NCBI GenBank assembly: GCA_020631735.1
Contig: CM036160.1
Coordinates: forward strand, 117,677,753 to 117,741,752
Direction: 5' to 3'
Length of the DNA stretch: 64,000 nucleotides
DNA from: Saccharum officinarum
Lineage: Eukaryota > Streptophyta > Magnoliopsida > Poales > Poaceae
Part shown: in pieces, positions 44,015 through 56,607 of the stretch
Position numbering within the stretch: position 1 is the first letter of the stretch
Layout of the letters: every line of letters starts with the position of its first letter
The notes under the pieces: model-generated
What the model saw: only the letters and a program-made list of their open reading frames with translations
Told to the model about the DNA's origin: nothing
The model's database searches: none
Position numbers and translations under genes: made by a program

Positions 44015-44804
44015 TAGTTCACAGAAATAAGAAAAAATGGAACCCGACTAATGTCTTATCGGACATACTGCTAAACTGTCCTCAGCATTAATAAATATTC
44101 TCCCAGAATATGCAGGAAGGCTACACACTTTTTTAATAACAAGAAGAGATAGTTTGTTACAACCGCCCATCCATTGCATCGGAGTGCCGACCGAAGCTGA
44201 GAGACTGCTAAGTACTACGCATATATGTTCTAAATTGTAAGTCATTCCGGTTTTTCTATGTGAACGTAATGCGAGCGACTGACAATAAAGACCTCTAAGA
44301 GCGGACTTTGCCAACATGTCTAATGTAAATGCATCTGTTTGTACTTGATTATCAAGACTTAAAGACGAAGATGGTTACGTGCTTCTAGTTGACACATAAC
44401 ATGGATGCATATGCCCCGGTTTAATGCATAATGCTGTGTATTATTTGTTGCACACTGCTCATGTGACGTGCCGCCTGTCTTCCTTGACCAGCACTTGGTA
44501 CCAACCATTCTATCTGTTGTATTGCGAGCTAGCTAGCTGCCTGTACTATTGCAGAAGGTACAATGCAAATTCTGCTCCACTGGTTCGATCGCATACTATT
44601 CCCTGGGCCATCCCTCCATCTATATATATAACCATGACAAGCTAGTTAGCTAGCTGTCTCTAGAGAGTTGGTGCCGGCCATTGCAATTATTTCCAACTGG
44701 ATAACACCCGTCGTGCCCTAACATATACTTATATATTTGCATATGCTTAGCTAGCTTGCATAAAAAATTGCGCTCATGATATTATTCAGCCACCTAACGT
44801 ACAT
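44015..44804. other. Host DNA upstream of LINE, promoter-like part
   Basis: Non-coding. A TATA-like CTATATATATAACC near 44620-44634, with GCTAGCTAGC-type repeats around it, resembles a grass promoter and leader. The direction, and its position upstream of the peroxidase exons before the LINE inserted, make it a candidate for the old peroxidase promoter, but no exon 1 or 2 can be found. No other gene seen. Confidence 0.4.
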
Positions 44805-45510
44805 ATAGGACGTGTTTTTAAGGATGGAGGACCCCGAGTCACCCCCAGACCCGCTCTCGCCCTTCCTCGTTTCCCCCGTCGCGGCACCCAAATCCTCGAG
44901 ATCCGCCCCATCCACGACGCCCCGCGGCCACCATCCACCAGATCCTGCACTGCCATCGGTAGATCTATCCAGTGGTGGGTCGCAGCTCGCGCCGCAGCCA
45001 TGCTCCAACACAACCGAGCCCTTGTCCGATGCCGCACGGGGCGCGGCCCAATCGTCGGTAAGCTTCACCGAGGCCGTCAATGCTGATCTGAAGATGTCAG
45101 AGCCACCGCCCCAAGGCCGCAGTGGAGCACCAGAGCATTCACCCCCAACTGGCCCCGAAGAAGTCGATGGCAATCAACGGTCGACTGCGCCACCACAACC
45201 TCAGCCGGTGGTGATGGAGTGCGGCTTACAGCCAGAGAGCCCAACTGCGATTGATCTAGAGTTTCAGGCACAGGCATGGGTGATCCTTCCAGATCTAGCA
45301 AAGGATTTGAACAACCTCAAGCGCTCAGCTATAGTGGAAGGTATGGCGGCCATCAAATCTCAAGCCAGCAAGTCTTCAGAAGAGGGAACCAAGAATCACC
45401 AGGAGGATATGGAACTTCAAGTCGAGCTCCGTCATTCCAGAATTCCGGCAAGCAAAAAGGGGAAAGCGGTGCAGAAGGAACAGAGCATTCATGGCGGCCA
45501 GGCTGCGAGG

Positions 45511-47048
45511 TGTTGACACCTCTAATACCACCTAAGCTAGGTTGTCATCCCCAGCATGATACCAAAGGTGCTGGTACTAAAATATGCAAATGTTCCTCTG
45601 AAAAAATATGAATCCGTAAGCGCACAGATAATACCGATGTAGCATTTTAACCGGGAGTAATCCAGGTATCGTTATTTATATTTTTACCACTAGGAAGGGA
45701 TGCTAAGGATAATGAGCAATGAGCATCACTATATGTGCTAATGGAGAGCATAACCATGTCTTTATCTATCTTCTCATACAAGGTAAGTGTCATAAGATAA
45801 ATAATATATGAATAATAATAAAGGATAACTGGTAAGCACATAGCCACATATAATGATAAACATCTTAATAGATTACTCTAGATATATAGCACTAGCATGG
45901 ATTAGGATAAACTATAAGGATAAATCCTAAGTTATTCTAACTATAAGGTCAAAGCATACGATGATTAGTGTAATTACACTTAGCAATCATGGCAAGAAAA
46001 GGTTATATCTACGTATAGTGATATTACTAAGGAAGATATAGAACATAGCCGTCACTTCCCTGTAATAGTTGTGCTCTGCCTGCCCTATACTCGAGAGGTG
46101 GACTCAACAGGACTGTCACTCCCGCGATCTACCACACGATCCGGAATATAGGGTGCAATCGCAGGTAAATACGGTATAGGCATCACGCCTACACAATGTT
46201 TACCACTCACCCATGATATCAATGAGCAAGCGCTATACGATCCTATACTTGAATATAATTCTGATCGAGCTATGCCAAGTATATAATCAAAGTAGACTAA
46301 GAACAATATAATTGAGAATATAATCAAATAGAGCATAGTCATATCCAATATGATAGAATAGACTAAAGTCATATTCATATAAATGATAAACTAGATGAAT
46401 AATATAAGAACAAATACAAAAGTAGGAGAGAATTACCAAGTATTCTCTTGACAAATCCAGAAATCAAGCAATGCTTGGCTCATTCTAGTTCTAATCCTAT
46501 GTAGCTATGCTAAACTAGAGATCTAATTGAGATGGTGGCTCTAGGGCTTCTCTGAGTGGAATGAGATGAATGAATTGAATGGATTAGCTAGGGTTTCTCC
46601 TGGGGCCAGGGGCCTTGCTTATATATCCCTCTAGGAAGCACCACAGCCCTTGGATCAAACTGACCTTGATGAACGATTATTATTGATCCTCAAAGGCGGT
46701 GGAGGCATGATCCACAAGGTTGGAGCTGATTGGCCACCTGGATGGGGCGGGCGCCCAGGCCCAGGGGCGGCCGCCCCTGTTGCCTGGCCTCTGGGCCCTC
46801 CCTTCCGGGGGAAGATCTTCTTGAGTCTTCTAGAATATTCTTTTTTATAGTATGGTTGGTTTCTCTCTATGTAAATCTGACATGTGGACCTCCTTTGGTT
46901 CTTTCCTGATAACCCCCTACAGAAATATATATTCACCAAAACTCATGAAATTTTATCAGTGTAACCCCTATATCTAGATAGTATTTATATTTAGATCATT
47001 TCTCATGCTATGTTGACAGTTAAAAATGATACTTATCTACCGTCAACA
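45511..47048 (-). mobile_element. Athila-like solo LTR in LINE ORF1 (first)
   Basis: 1,538 bp, TGTTGACACC to CCGTCAACA, with perfect CGAGG target copies (45506-45510 and 47049-47053). Its plan follows the Athila LTR at 30058-31272: the same terminal bases, TTTTTACCACTAGG near the start, TGCTTATATA-type TATA region, GGGCGGGCGCCC, and CTGATAACCCCCTAC near the end. It is clearly diverged, so a related family rather than the same one. Orientation in the window matches the Athila element. No internal region is present. Confidence 0.85.
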
Positions 47049-48227
47049 CGAGGGCACGGGCTACCTCCTCTGACTTGTCACTATCACTAGGCAGTGCTAC
47101 TCCTGATGAAGCTGCAACGAGGAGCACACGTCTGAGGAATCATCAATTGGACGAGGGCACTGGGGAGGATGGTTAGGAGCCAGCTAAGGTGCGACTCAAG
47201 AAGAAAGAGGATTCAGAGGTGAAGATCAATCAAAGCTCAACCTGCTCCCTAGACAAACCAACGGGCACAACATTCTTCAAGAGCAAGATGGAAGGCAGGT
47301 GCTTTAACTATTTTTCCCCAAATCACCATGCTCACTCCTATCATCGACCTCCAAGATGTTGGAAATGCTACCTCTCTGGGCATAGAGCTATGGATTGCTC
47401 CCTCTCCACTCTCAACGGCAGGTCGGAGCTGAATAAAAGGGGGAGGCATCAAGCACTTCATCACTCCACCTTCAGTCAAGAGCACGACACCTCCAGTAAA
47501 GAGCTTGACATCAAGAGCAAGCTACCCAAGATCGACCACCGCTCCTTCACGGAGGTGGTCTACAGCGCGAAAGGCAGCAAAGAGGACATGGCGGCTGCCC
47601 GGTACCCTGGGGATCCACGGGCCAGGCCCCCTCGGGCCAACTGCTCGATGACAACTACTGGAGACATCCGTCCGCGTAGAGATGAGCTCATCAACCGGGC
47701 GGCGGTATGCTAGCTCAACAGCAGTAGTCACGACACCGAGCCCCATCACCTCAGCGATGCCTTGCGCAACCAGCTCGGCATCCACCACGACGACGTCCAG
47801 GTGCTCAAGCACTTCCCCGAGCAGTTCCTGGTCATCTTCAATGACCCAAGGGACCAGCAACGCGTGGTAGATGTGGGCATTCTCCCCGACAACGGCCACT
47901 GATTCCAGTTCGCAGCTTGGAGTGAGCGCCGCTACGCCAGGCAAGCAAGCTGGGAGTTCTGCGTCAAGGTTCACATTGAGGGCGTCCCGGTGCATTGTTG
48001 GGCAGAAGATGTGGCGGCCAAGGTGGTGGGCAACAGCTGCACTGTGCACTACCTGGAGGAGACAACCTGGCGTCTCCAGCACACTAGGTCCTTTGACATC
48101 TGGGCATAGTGCCATGATCCGTGCGACATCCCTCAGGAGGTGGTGCTCAAGGTCACTGAACCAGACAAGGGCCACCCCACCGTGATGATCCGGTCAACCT
48201 CAAGCATGGTTAGGTCTACGTGCTGCG

Positions 48228-49831
48228 TGTTGACATTAATTAACGCAATCGCTAAATAGCAACGGCGCTAAAAAATGCATGGTAATAAATTAACATGTCT
48301 CTAAATACTAGTCACCTTTTATATTTACCTATACTTAGCATGGAACTAGGTTGTCATCCCTAATGAATAAAGCTTAGAAGTATATAAGTGACACTATGAT
48401 TTTATATGACTAGGCAGAAATATAAATGATATAAAGATATGAACAATTAAGAATATGAACAATTAAGAACATCTGCAAGCGAAAAGATAATTATACCATT
48501 GTAGCATTTTACCTAGAGTATTACCAGGTTGTCATTTATAATTTTACCACTGGGAAGGTCTAGCTAAACTTCTATCTAGAGTATTGATAAACTTTATATT
48601 CATGATAAAGAGAGTAAACCAATGTTATACACTCTTACTCAATAACAGGGATAAGTCACATGATAAAAGACGATATATATATATGATAAGTAATGATCAG
48701 TCATCATAAATAAACAAGTAGATACACTCCGTGCTCCCTAACTATTATTAATAACGTAATCCAATCAGAATATTAGAGGAATAATTCCTAAGTGTTCAAG
48801 TTACATGTCAAGCTACTACAACTAATAATCATCGTCAAGTAATACTACCATATGTCCCAACCACAATGGAGCCATGAACAGGAGAAGTTGAGTTCAGAAA
48901 CCTCTGATATACGAATATATCCTTAACTAGACAATGCTGCTCTACCAATAATCCACTGCACAGGGGAGGACTACAGAGGACTCAATGGGCCTATAAAAGT
49001 CACACCCACGATCTACCACATGACCCTAAACAACTGGAGGCATCCGCAGATATGCAAAACATCTAAGCACCATGCTTACATAATGCATACCACTCATCTT
49101 ATGGCCAAATAGACGAGCGCTATACAAACATGTGATCGAACTAAATAGCAACCTAACTATACTAGAATTGAAGTAGACTATGAATGATGCATTCAAGAAC
49201 GTAATAAAGATGAAGAATAATATTGACATTGCAATAATTGTGCAAAGACAGAATTACAATAAGAGTGGAGAACTAGAACATTACTAAAACTCCACACTCG
49301 CCAACGATCAGAAATCCAAGCTAGATTGACTCAGCTTGACTTCCTCTATAGACTTGATCTAACTATGCTAAAGCTATGAACTAGAGGAACTCTGATGATC
49401 TAGGGTTTCTGGCTCTGGATGAACTAATCTTCAAATGACTTGATGCCTTCAGGGGGATCTACCCCTGTATTTATACCCCGGTGGGACGCACGTGAGCCAT
49501 TGGATCAAACCGACTTCATGTAGGGCTATGATTGATCCTCAAGGTTGGCTGACCGGCCCCACCTGGTAGGCACTCAGCCTCCGCTTTGTTCCGGTGTCTT
49601 CTGGGGTCTTCTATAATATACTAGTATTTATCTCACGGTGAAATTCTAAAAATTCTTTTAATAATTAAGTATCTCTCTCCACTTTTCTACATAACTCTCT
49701 ACAAACATTAAAATTCAACAAAGCTCATGAAATTCGTTAGATAACACCCTAGTCTTCTATGTTTTCATGTATTTTGACCATTCTCTCATGCTTATTTCAC
49801 TATATATTGTTGACGTTAACAACCGTCAACA
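48228..49831 (-). mobile_element. Athila-like solo LTR in LINE ORF1 (second)
   Basis: 1,604 bp, TGTTGACATT to CCGTCAACA. Left target CTGCG (48223-48227), right copy now CTATG (49832-49836). The ORF1 frame (GTG CTG CGC AAC CAT) shows the right copy was CTGCG and has two transitions. It shares TTGGATCAAACCGAC and the TTTTACCACTGGGA block with the Athila LTRs, so it is a third related LTR in the window, in the same orientation. Confidence 0.82.
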
Positions 49832-51556
49832 CTATGCAACCATCTGGAGGTGGAGGAGGACCTCACCTTCCTGCGGGAGCCAAGGAGGATCGATGGAAAT
49901 TGTAAGGCGTGCCTGGTCTTCGACTGGGACTACGGGGTGCCAAACACGAAGGGAGAGCGTGTGCAAGGGAGGCGGAGCCGTGAACATGATCGCACACACG
50001 ACTTCAGGCCACATCGGGATGATGATGACTATGAAGGAAGGTGCGACCAAGGCAACCATTGTCACCACAGCATCTTCATCTGGGCGTGAAACAACCGCTA
50101 CAGGGGAGGGGCAGAGGACTGCATTGGCTCCAACAAGTGGCATGGACGTGGTGAGTCCCCACCGTGCAGGAGCTGGCCAGCCCAGGAGGTCACTCAGGTA
50201 TGGAGGGTCAAGGAGCACACGAAGGAGAAGAAGACCAAGAGGGTTTCCTTTGTTGATCCAATAGCAACGGAGCTGAAGGCTCCCAAGGGCCCCATTTAGA
50301 ATGACAATGTCATGCTCATTAAGGGTACCCCTCTCTCGCCTCCTCAGCTTCATGAATCAAAACCTGTGCTCACTGATAGTCTAAACTTAATCCATCCTTG
50401 TGCAGTGTCTGATAGCTCTAACCTCATGAAGAAGAAAAGGGGACAGGGTCTCAACAACAGCGACACTCCCTTCACAAGTGAGCCTAAAAAATTTATATCT
50501 AGCACTTCATGTAGGGTGGGCGACTCAAACTCAATACCGCAGCTCACTTTGTCTGTCTCTGCAGATAGTGCTAGGCAGCAGGCTGCTGCCGTGGAGGTGT
50601 TGGAGCAACTAGCTGCTTACGAGGAGGAGACGGTGCAGTACACTGTCACCGTGGAAGGATTGGAGCAGAACATCACCAACACCAATAGCAACACCACCAC
50701 CAACACTGACGAGATCGACATGGAGCTGCAGTTGGGAGTGATCCTCAGCAATATTTTGGTGAGCTCAACTCCTGTACCCACGCCCCATGAAGTAGTCAGT
50801 GAGCATATAGGTACCATGCAGTATCTAAATTCTGTAGGGGCTCAGAATCTAGATCAACCTAGAACACCTCAAAATGAGACTCCTGCCTTCTTAGTTCAAC
50901 TCAACATTGCAGATCCGTTAGATCAACCTGATACTACCACTTCGTTAGAGGGGTCGATCCCGGTTCAGACCCGAGATTTAGAGCTTGGGCAATCGGCAGG
51001 AGTAGAGTCGGGTAACAACACCTTAAAGGACCATCAACGGTTACCAGCAGAGGGGGGTTTAGGTGTTAATGAGCAATAAGTTGGGGAGGAAGTTGCGGAT
51101 TTACATACAACTGTTGCTGTGAACACACATGTAGCACCTATTGATGCTTTCCTTGATTCTATCTCCAAACCAGTCCCACAGCCACTATTGACTCCCAGGC
51201 CACAGCGCATAAACGTTGACCATCTTGTTAGTACACCACAAGGCACAAACAAAAGACAAAGTACAAGGCTAGCGAAAAAAGCCATCGTCCACTCTGGAAA
51301 AGGGGCGGTAGAGATTGCACAGGATTTGATTGTCCGCAAGTTGGGTGATCTTGGGGGCACCTTTAGTAATGGCACAGGCAAAAACTCTTCCCCTGATGAA
51401 TTTGATTTTCATGCACAACACTTCGCAAGGCCGCTGGAGAAGATCACCATGGAGGCCATCCAAGACCTCATCGAGCACGGCGAGCACGACACTACAGCCC
51501 TGAAGAAGGAAGCCACCCAGAGAGAGATCACTGGGACCCCAGGTCTGGTGGCCTAA

Positions 51557-51930
51557 GCGCCAGGGCTAAGTGGATCAATCTCAATGTTAACCTCTTCTAG
51601 TAAGAGTGTTGGGGCCACGTGCCCCATGTATTGGTAGCTAGTAGTCATTAGAGCTTGGTATGGCTTAGTTATCTGGACCTTGAGTGGACTTTTGCTATGT
51701 TTGCTGGACGCCTGCTGGCCTTGGAGCCTTCGGTGGTCTCGGTTGTTAGCCTAATGGCCATGGAGCCTTTGACGGAAGACATGTAGACTTATGAATTGGG
51801 GGGTGAACTTGGACCTACTGGCTATGTTGCCTTCGGCCCACCCCGACGTTGACGGTTGTATGCTTGGGACCTGGGAGTGTCACCTGACCAGGCACCTATG
51901 GAATTGGGCAAGTAGCTGGAACTAATCATC
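51557..51930 (+). other. LINE spacer between ORF1 and ORF2
   Basis: About 370 bp, non-coding as read. It is T- and G-rich. No separate gene seen. Confidence 0.6.
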
Positions 51931-54900
51931 ATGTCGGCTAAAGATTGTAACCTGCTCTGTTGGAACATGAGAGGCTTAAACGATGGGGCAAAGCGAGCTT
52001 CTGTTAGAACACAAATTATTGCGACAGGCGCTACAATTGTGTGTCTCCAAGAAACTAAGATTAGCACTTGGACTCGAGGGCTTTTAGTAGACACCGTGGG
52101 TGCGGATTTGGCAACAAATGTGGCGTTTCTACCATCGGTAGGGGTATGTGGAGGTATCCTCATCGCTGCATCAGAACATTACTTATCCCTTACCCAGACT
52201 CTCCTCACCATGAACACGGTCTCGGCAACAATAACCATGCTGGCGAAAAACAAAACTTGGACCCTAACCGGGGTTTATGGTCCACAAAGCGATAAAGATA
52301 AAATCCTTTTCCTCTAGGAGTTAGTGGACATATGCACGCACACTCTGCCGGCCTGGCTATTACTAGGTGACTTCAACCTTGTACTGTGTGCCCAAGACAA
52401 AAACAACGCACGTCTAAATTTTCCTATGATGAACCATTTTGGATCAACTATTGATAACCTTGAGCTTGCACGGATTAAACTCAGAGGGAAAAAATATACA
52501 TGGTGCAATGATCAACAAACCCCAACTATGACAAGAATTGACCACCTTTTCGCTTCGGTAGATTGGCTTGAAATCTTCCCAAGAACTAATCTTCACGCCT
52601 TGGCTTCGTTGGGATCGGATCACAGCGCCTTGTTCTTACACGGGGACGTCAATCTTGACTTTTATAAGGGCTTCATATTCGAGTCCCATTGGGTGCATAG
52701 AGCCGGTTTCTTGGATACGATTAAGGAAGCTTGGATCAAGCCGGTGCACACGCAAGATGCGATCCTAAGACTGCATGTTAAAATGCTCCGCACGGCCAAA
52801 GCCCTAAAGAATTGGAGGAGGAAATCCATGGGAGGATGGAAGATAGCTTGGGCAGTTTTAACAATTACCTTGGCAAACCTAGAAAAGGCACAAGAGTCGA
52901 GACAGCTCTCACAAGACGAACAGGAGTTCAAAAAATACCTTAAGAGCAATTCTCTAGGGATGGCAGCAGTACAGAAAGCGAGAGCACGCCAACATTCAAG
53001 GTTAACTTGGATACGGAAAGGAGATACGAACACTAGGTTTTTTCAGCTGCATGCAAATATGAGGAAAAAGAAGTTGTTCATTGCCACACTAAATGGAGAG
53101 CTAGGCCCAGCAGTTTCGCAGGAAAATAAAACCTCTTTGGCCTTTAATCATTTCTCAAGCCTATGGGGAACGGCAAGTGTTAGAACAAACGCAATTAGTT
53201 GGGGCGATTTAGGCTATGTGCACCATGATTTGGATGACTTGGATGCACCTTTCACCACACAGGAAATCGGAACCGTCATCAAGGAAATGCCACCCGAAAA
53301 GGCTCCAGGCCCCGACGGTTTCATAGGATGCTTCTACAAGAAATGTTGGTCTATAACCAAAGAAGAATTCATACAGGCGCTGATGTATTTTTACAACAAT
53401 CAAACGTTCGAAGCTGAGCTTAATCAACATGGCACATATTGTTCTTCTACCTAAGAAACAAGACGTGGCCTCGCTATCAGACTATAGACCAATAAGTCTA
53501 ATCAATAGCATAGTAAAAATCATTACAAAAATACTGGCAAATAGGTTAGCGCCACATTTAAATGATATAGTTTCAAATGCACAGAACGCGTTCATCAAGA
53601 AGAGATGCATCCATGACAATTTCATCTATGTGCAAAGAGTAGTCCAATTACTGCACAAGAAAAAGAAGCCAGCTCTTTTTATCAAACTGGATATCTCGAA
53701 AGCGTTTGATTCAATGTTGGAGTTTTCTATTGGAAGTGCTCGAGAATTTGGGCTTCAGTACAAAGTGGAGGGATTGGATCGCGGCCTTATTTGGTATGGC
53801 AGCATCGAGGGTGCTAATCAATGGACAACCTACGAACAAGATCAAACATGAGAGAGGACTTAGGCAGGGGGGATCCCTTATCACCAATGTTGTTCTTTCT
53901 AGCCATTGACCCATTACAGCGCATCATAAAGGTAGCGGCTGACAAAGGCATTCTGTCACCGGTTTTACCAAAGGCGGCCAACCTTCATTGTTCTCTCTAT
54001 GCGGACGATGCAGCTATTTTTGCCGCTCCGACCAATCTGGAAATTGAACACCTACACAGAATTCTCAACTTTTTTGGAGGATGCTCGGGCCTTAGAACCA
54101 ACATCTCCAAAACAGAAATTTATCCCACCAGGTTGGCCAATGATACGGTTACGCAATTGCTTCAAAATTTCCCAGGTAAAGTGTGCAATTTCATGGGGAA
54201 ATATCTGGGCCTTCCCCTTCACGTGAGGAGGCTGAGGAAGATTGATGTGCAACCATTGTTAGATAAAATAGGGGCGAGAATACTGGGATGGAAGGGGAGA
54301 TTTCTAACCACGGTAGGATGAGAAACCTTAGTTAAAACAGTTCTTTTGGCCCAACCTATCTACCACATGACAATGTTCCTGGAGCTTAAGTGGCTAATAA
54401 GAAGGATCGACCGTATCCGATGGAGCTTCCTTTGGAGAGGAGAGACACCAGACAAGGTTTATGGGGGACATTCACTTGTCAACTAGCCAACGTCCTGTTT
54501 ACCGAAAGTCAAGGGGGGCTCGTGATCCTGGACCTCGAGCGCTTTGCAAGAGCACTTCGTCTCCGCTGGCTCTGGTTCCAATGGCGTCACAAGGAAAGAG
54601 CGTGGACCAATTTGGAGTTATCGTGTGATAAAAGGGATAGAGACCTGTTTGCAGCATCGACGGTGGTGACGATTGGAGATGGCAAAACGGCAAGCTTCTG
54701 GACTGGCAGAACCTCGAAAAGCATAGCACCAACATTGTTCAAAAAAAGCTAAAAGGAAGAAGATCACGGTACAAAAAGCACTTCAGGGGAACAAATGGAT
54801 CTCACACATCTCTCCTATTACCAATGAAGTGGAGATACAGGAATATGTGTTGCTCTGGGAGGAGGTTCATCAGGTTCAGTTAGATGGGGAAAGGGAGGAC

Positions 54901-55484
54901 AACATTGTCTGGCGTTGGACAACAGATGGTGAGTATTCATCAAAGAGCGCCTTTACATTTAGTTTGAAGGGACCTTCAGTAAGCTCAAGATGATGCCCAT
55001 CTGGAAAGCCAAAGCGGAACCGAAATGCAGATTCTTCGCGTGGACGCTGTTGCACAAGAAGATATTGACTGCCAACAACCTGATCAAAAGGCACTGGCCA
55101 AACGATCCAGTTTGCAAGCTCTGTGGGAATGAAACTGAAACCCCCACCCACCTGTGTAAAGATTGCAATTTCACCGAGCAAGTCCGGACATCTCTGAAAT
55201 CCTGGCTTGGTTTGTCAGTGTTAGACATAGTCAATACAAATGAATCTCTGCACAGTTTTTGGCGTACGTGCCGTGTGGAGGTAGTCAACTCGCTTAGGAG
55301 AAAGTTTGATTGACTCATAATCTACTTTTGGTGGAACATTTGGAAAGAGCGAAATAGAAAAACTTTTCAAAACAAAAGTCTGCAGCCGAGGGAGGTGGCC
55401 TTCCTCTGCAAGGAGTTCGATCAGTATCTTTCGGCCACAAATGCAGTCGTTAGTGCTTTTCCATTAGTGTTGTGTTTTTCTTAG
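51931..55484 (+). pseudogene. LINE ORF2: endonuclease, reverse transcriptase, zinc finger
   Basis: The start is ATG 51931 (MSAKDCNLLCWNMRGLND). The endonuclease keeps NMRGLN, CLQETK, LLGDFN, RIDHLFAS and SDHSAL. TAG at 52315-52317 replaces an expected CAG. The frame is then open to about 53428 through PPEKAPGPDGF, where a 1-nt slip occurs; two more slips lie at about 53712 and 53870. Reverse transcriptase shows DYRPISLINS, KLDISKAFDS, GDPLSPMLFFLAID and the catalytic LYADDAAIF near 54000. TGA at 54319-54321 replaces Trp. A zf-RVT region (KCRFFAWTLLHKK, CKLCGNETETPTHLC) lies near 55020-55155. After TGA at 55311 (Trp expected) the frame ends at TAG 55482-55484. Confidence 0.88.
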
Positions 55485-55690
55485 TTTTTCTCAGTTTTCA
55501 GTTTTGTTTAGTCATATAGTGGAGTTGTGAGCAGTAGTGGAGCCTGGGTTTGGTTAGTTTGGTCACCAGGTTAGTATAGTAGTGTTGTACACAGTGGAGT
55601 GGAGTCTGGGCTCTTGTAATTTTTTCTTTTTCTTTTTTTTCTCGTCTAATAAAAATCCGGTAAAAGCTTTTTGCCACCTTTCGAAAAAAA
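55485..55690 (+). other. LINE 3' untranslated region and A tail
   Basis: T-rich sequence with AATAAAAA near 55650 as a possible polyadenylation signal, then AAAAAAA at 55684-55690. The right target duplication begins immediately after. Confidence 0.7.
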
Positions 55691-55703
55691 ATAGGACGTG
55701 TTT

Positions 55704-56175
55704 AGTTGCTCGGATATTGGGCACCCTATATCGGCCAGATGTGTATAATCTCGAAGAGACGAGCGTTTGGTAGCCCCCTTCTCGTGTAGCATCTTAGATC
55801 GGCAGAATAAAAAATACGGTGGCATCCTTGCCCGGCGGAAATGGCTTAATTGAGCTTATCCGCTCAGCCTGGCCGGCTGGCCCGACGGATGGAGGTTGTG
55901 CCATGCGGTCTCATGTGTCAGCCTTTTAGGTTTGGTAGACTGCATCCGCTCATATCTTCGGGTTTTTTTTTTGTTTTTTCATATTGTTGTATGCCAATGT
56001 AGAGCGTGGATGCCTGTACCTGCACTGCATGACGAAAGTGGTTGCTGGTTTTCAGAGACTAAATAAACGTGGACTAATTGATAAGCTTGGCATCCGGTTT
56101 GGATGTTTATTTCTGATCCCTAGTGTATTCTGTTGCTGTTGGTTTAATTTGCAACTCCTACACATGCATATGCAG
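55704..56175 (+). other. Host DNA, peroxidase intron 2 remnant
   Basis: Non-coding sequence ending in a splice acceptor (CATATGCAG at 56167-56175) before peroxidase exon 3. No coding match to peroxidase exons 1 or 2 is seen here or on the far side of the LINE. Confidence 0.55.
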
Positions 56176-56389
56176 CTCGGTGGGCCTTCGTGGACAGTTC
56201 TACTAGGGCGAAGGGACTCCACTGCTTCGTTCCCGGGCCAGACAAGCGACCTCCCACCTCCTACGTCTAGCCTCCAACAACTTTTGTCTGCGTATAACAA
56301 GAAGAACCTCAACCCGACCGACATGGTTGCTCTCTCAGGTGCATATGCATGTATGCCCTAACTAGAATATATACCGCGCTCGTATATAT

Positions 56390-56600
56390 ATAGGGTTTGG
56401 TGAAAGTGGGTAAAAAGTTACTGTAGCACCTTTCATTTTTATTTGACAAATATTATCTAACCATGAAGTAACTAGGCTCAAAAGATTTGTCTCGCAAAAA
56501 CCAGACAAACTTAACAATTAGTTATTTTTTTACCTATATTTAATACTCCATATATCCGTCTAAATATTTGATGTGATGGGTGGAAGAAAAAATATTTTAG
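56390..56600. repeat. Possible MITE-like relic in peroxidase intron
   Basis: The stretch with TTACTGTAGCACC, then CAATTAGTTATTTTTTTA and TTAATACTCCATA resembles a short non-coding repeat common in grass introns. I cannot see its ends, terminal repeats or target duplication, so the class is uncertain. Confidence 0.3.
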
Positions 56601-56607
56601 ATTTGGC

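Larger units (their letters stand above)
44824..51556 (+). pseudogene. LINE ORF1, split by two solo LTRs
   Basis: RNA-binding protein of the LINE, in three pieces: 44824-45510, 47054-48227 and 49837-51556. The first is Pro/Ser-rich. The second carries a zinc knuckle CWKCYLSGHRAMDC (spacing 2-4-4) at about 47365; a preceding knuckle (CFNYFSPNHHAH) has lost Cys residues. It continues into a domain like the DUF4283-type region of plant LINE ORF1 (KVHIEGVPVHCWAEDVAAKV). The third piece is acidic and ends with RQSTRLAKKAIVHSGKGAVE, then VRKLGDLGGTF, at the TAA at 51554. Stops at 47711, 47900, 48106, 50087, 50297 and 51077 (approximate) interrupt. Confidence 0.82.
44818..55690 (+). mobile_element. 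L1-type LINE, interrupted by two solo LTRs
   Basis: A non-LTR retrotransposon bounded by a perfect 13-bp target duplication, ATAGGACGTGTTT (44805-44817 and 55691-55703), with a short A tail at 55684-55690. Without the two solo LTRs it is about 7.7 kb. ORF1 has zinc knuckles; ORF2 has an apurinic-type endonuclease, reverse transcriptase and a C-terminal zinc-finger region, the plant L1 layout. The first ATG is only six bases after the 5' end, so the element is probably truncated in its leader or ORF1. Both ORFs are broken by stops and frameshifts. Confidence 0.94.

Noticed and set aside
44424..44645. A 73-codon open frame upstream of the LINE, considered as peroxidase exon 1 or a small protein
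   Set aside because: No signal-peptide pattern, no match to peroxidase, and the sequence looks like promoter and leader.
55725..55810. Two ATCGGC copies in host DNA near the peroxidase, as an extension of the Tat-2 motif signal
   Set aside because: Two copies close together can occur by chance and there is no Tat-2 sequence here.
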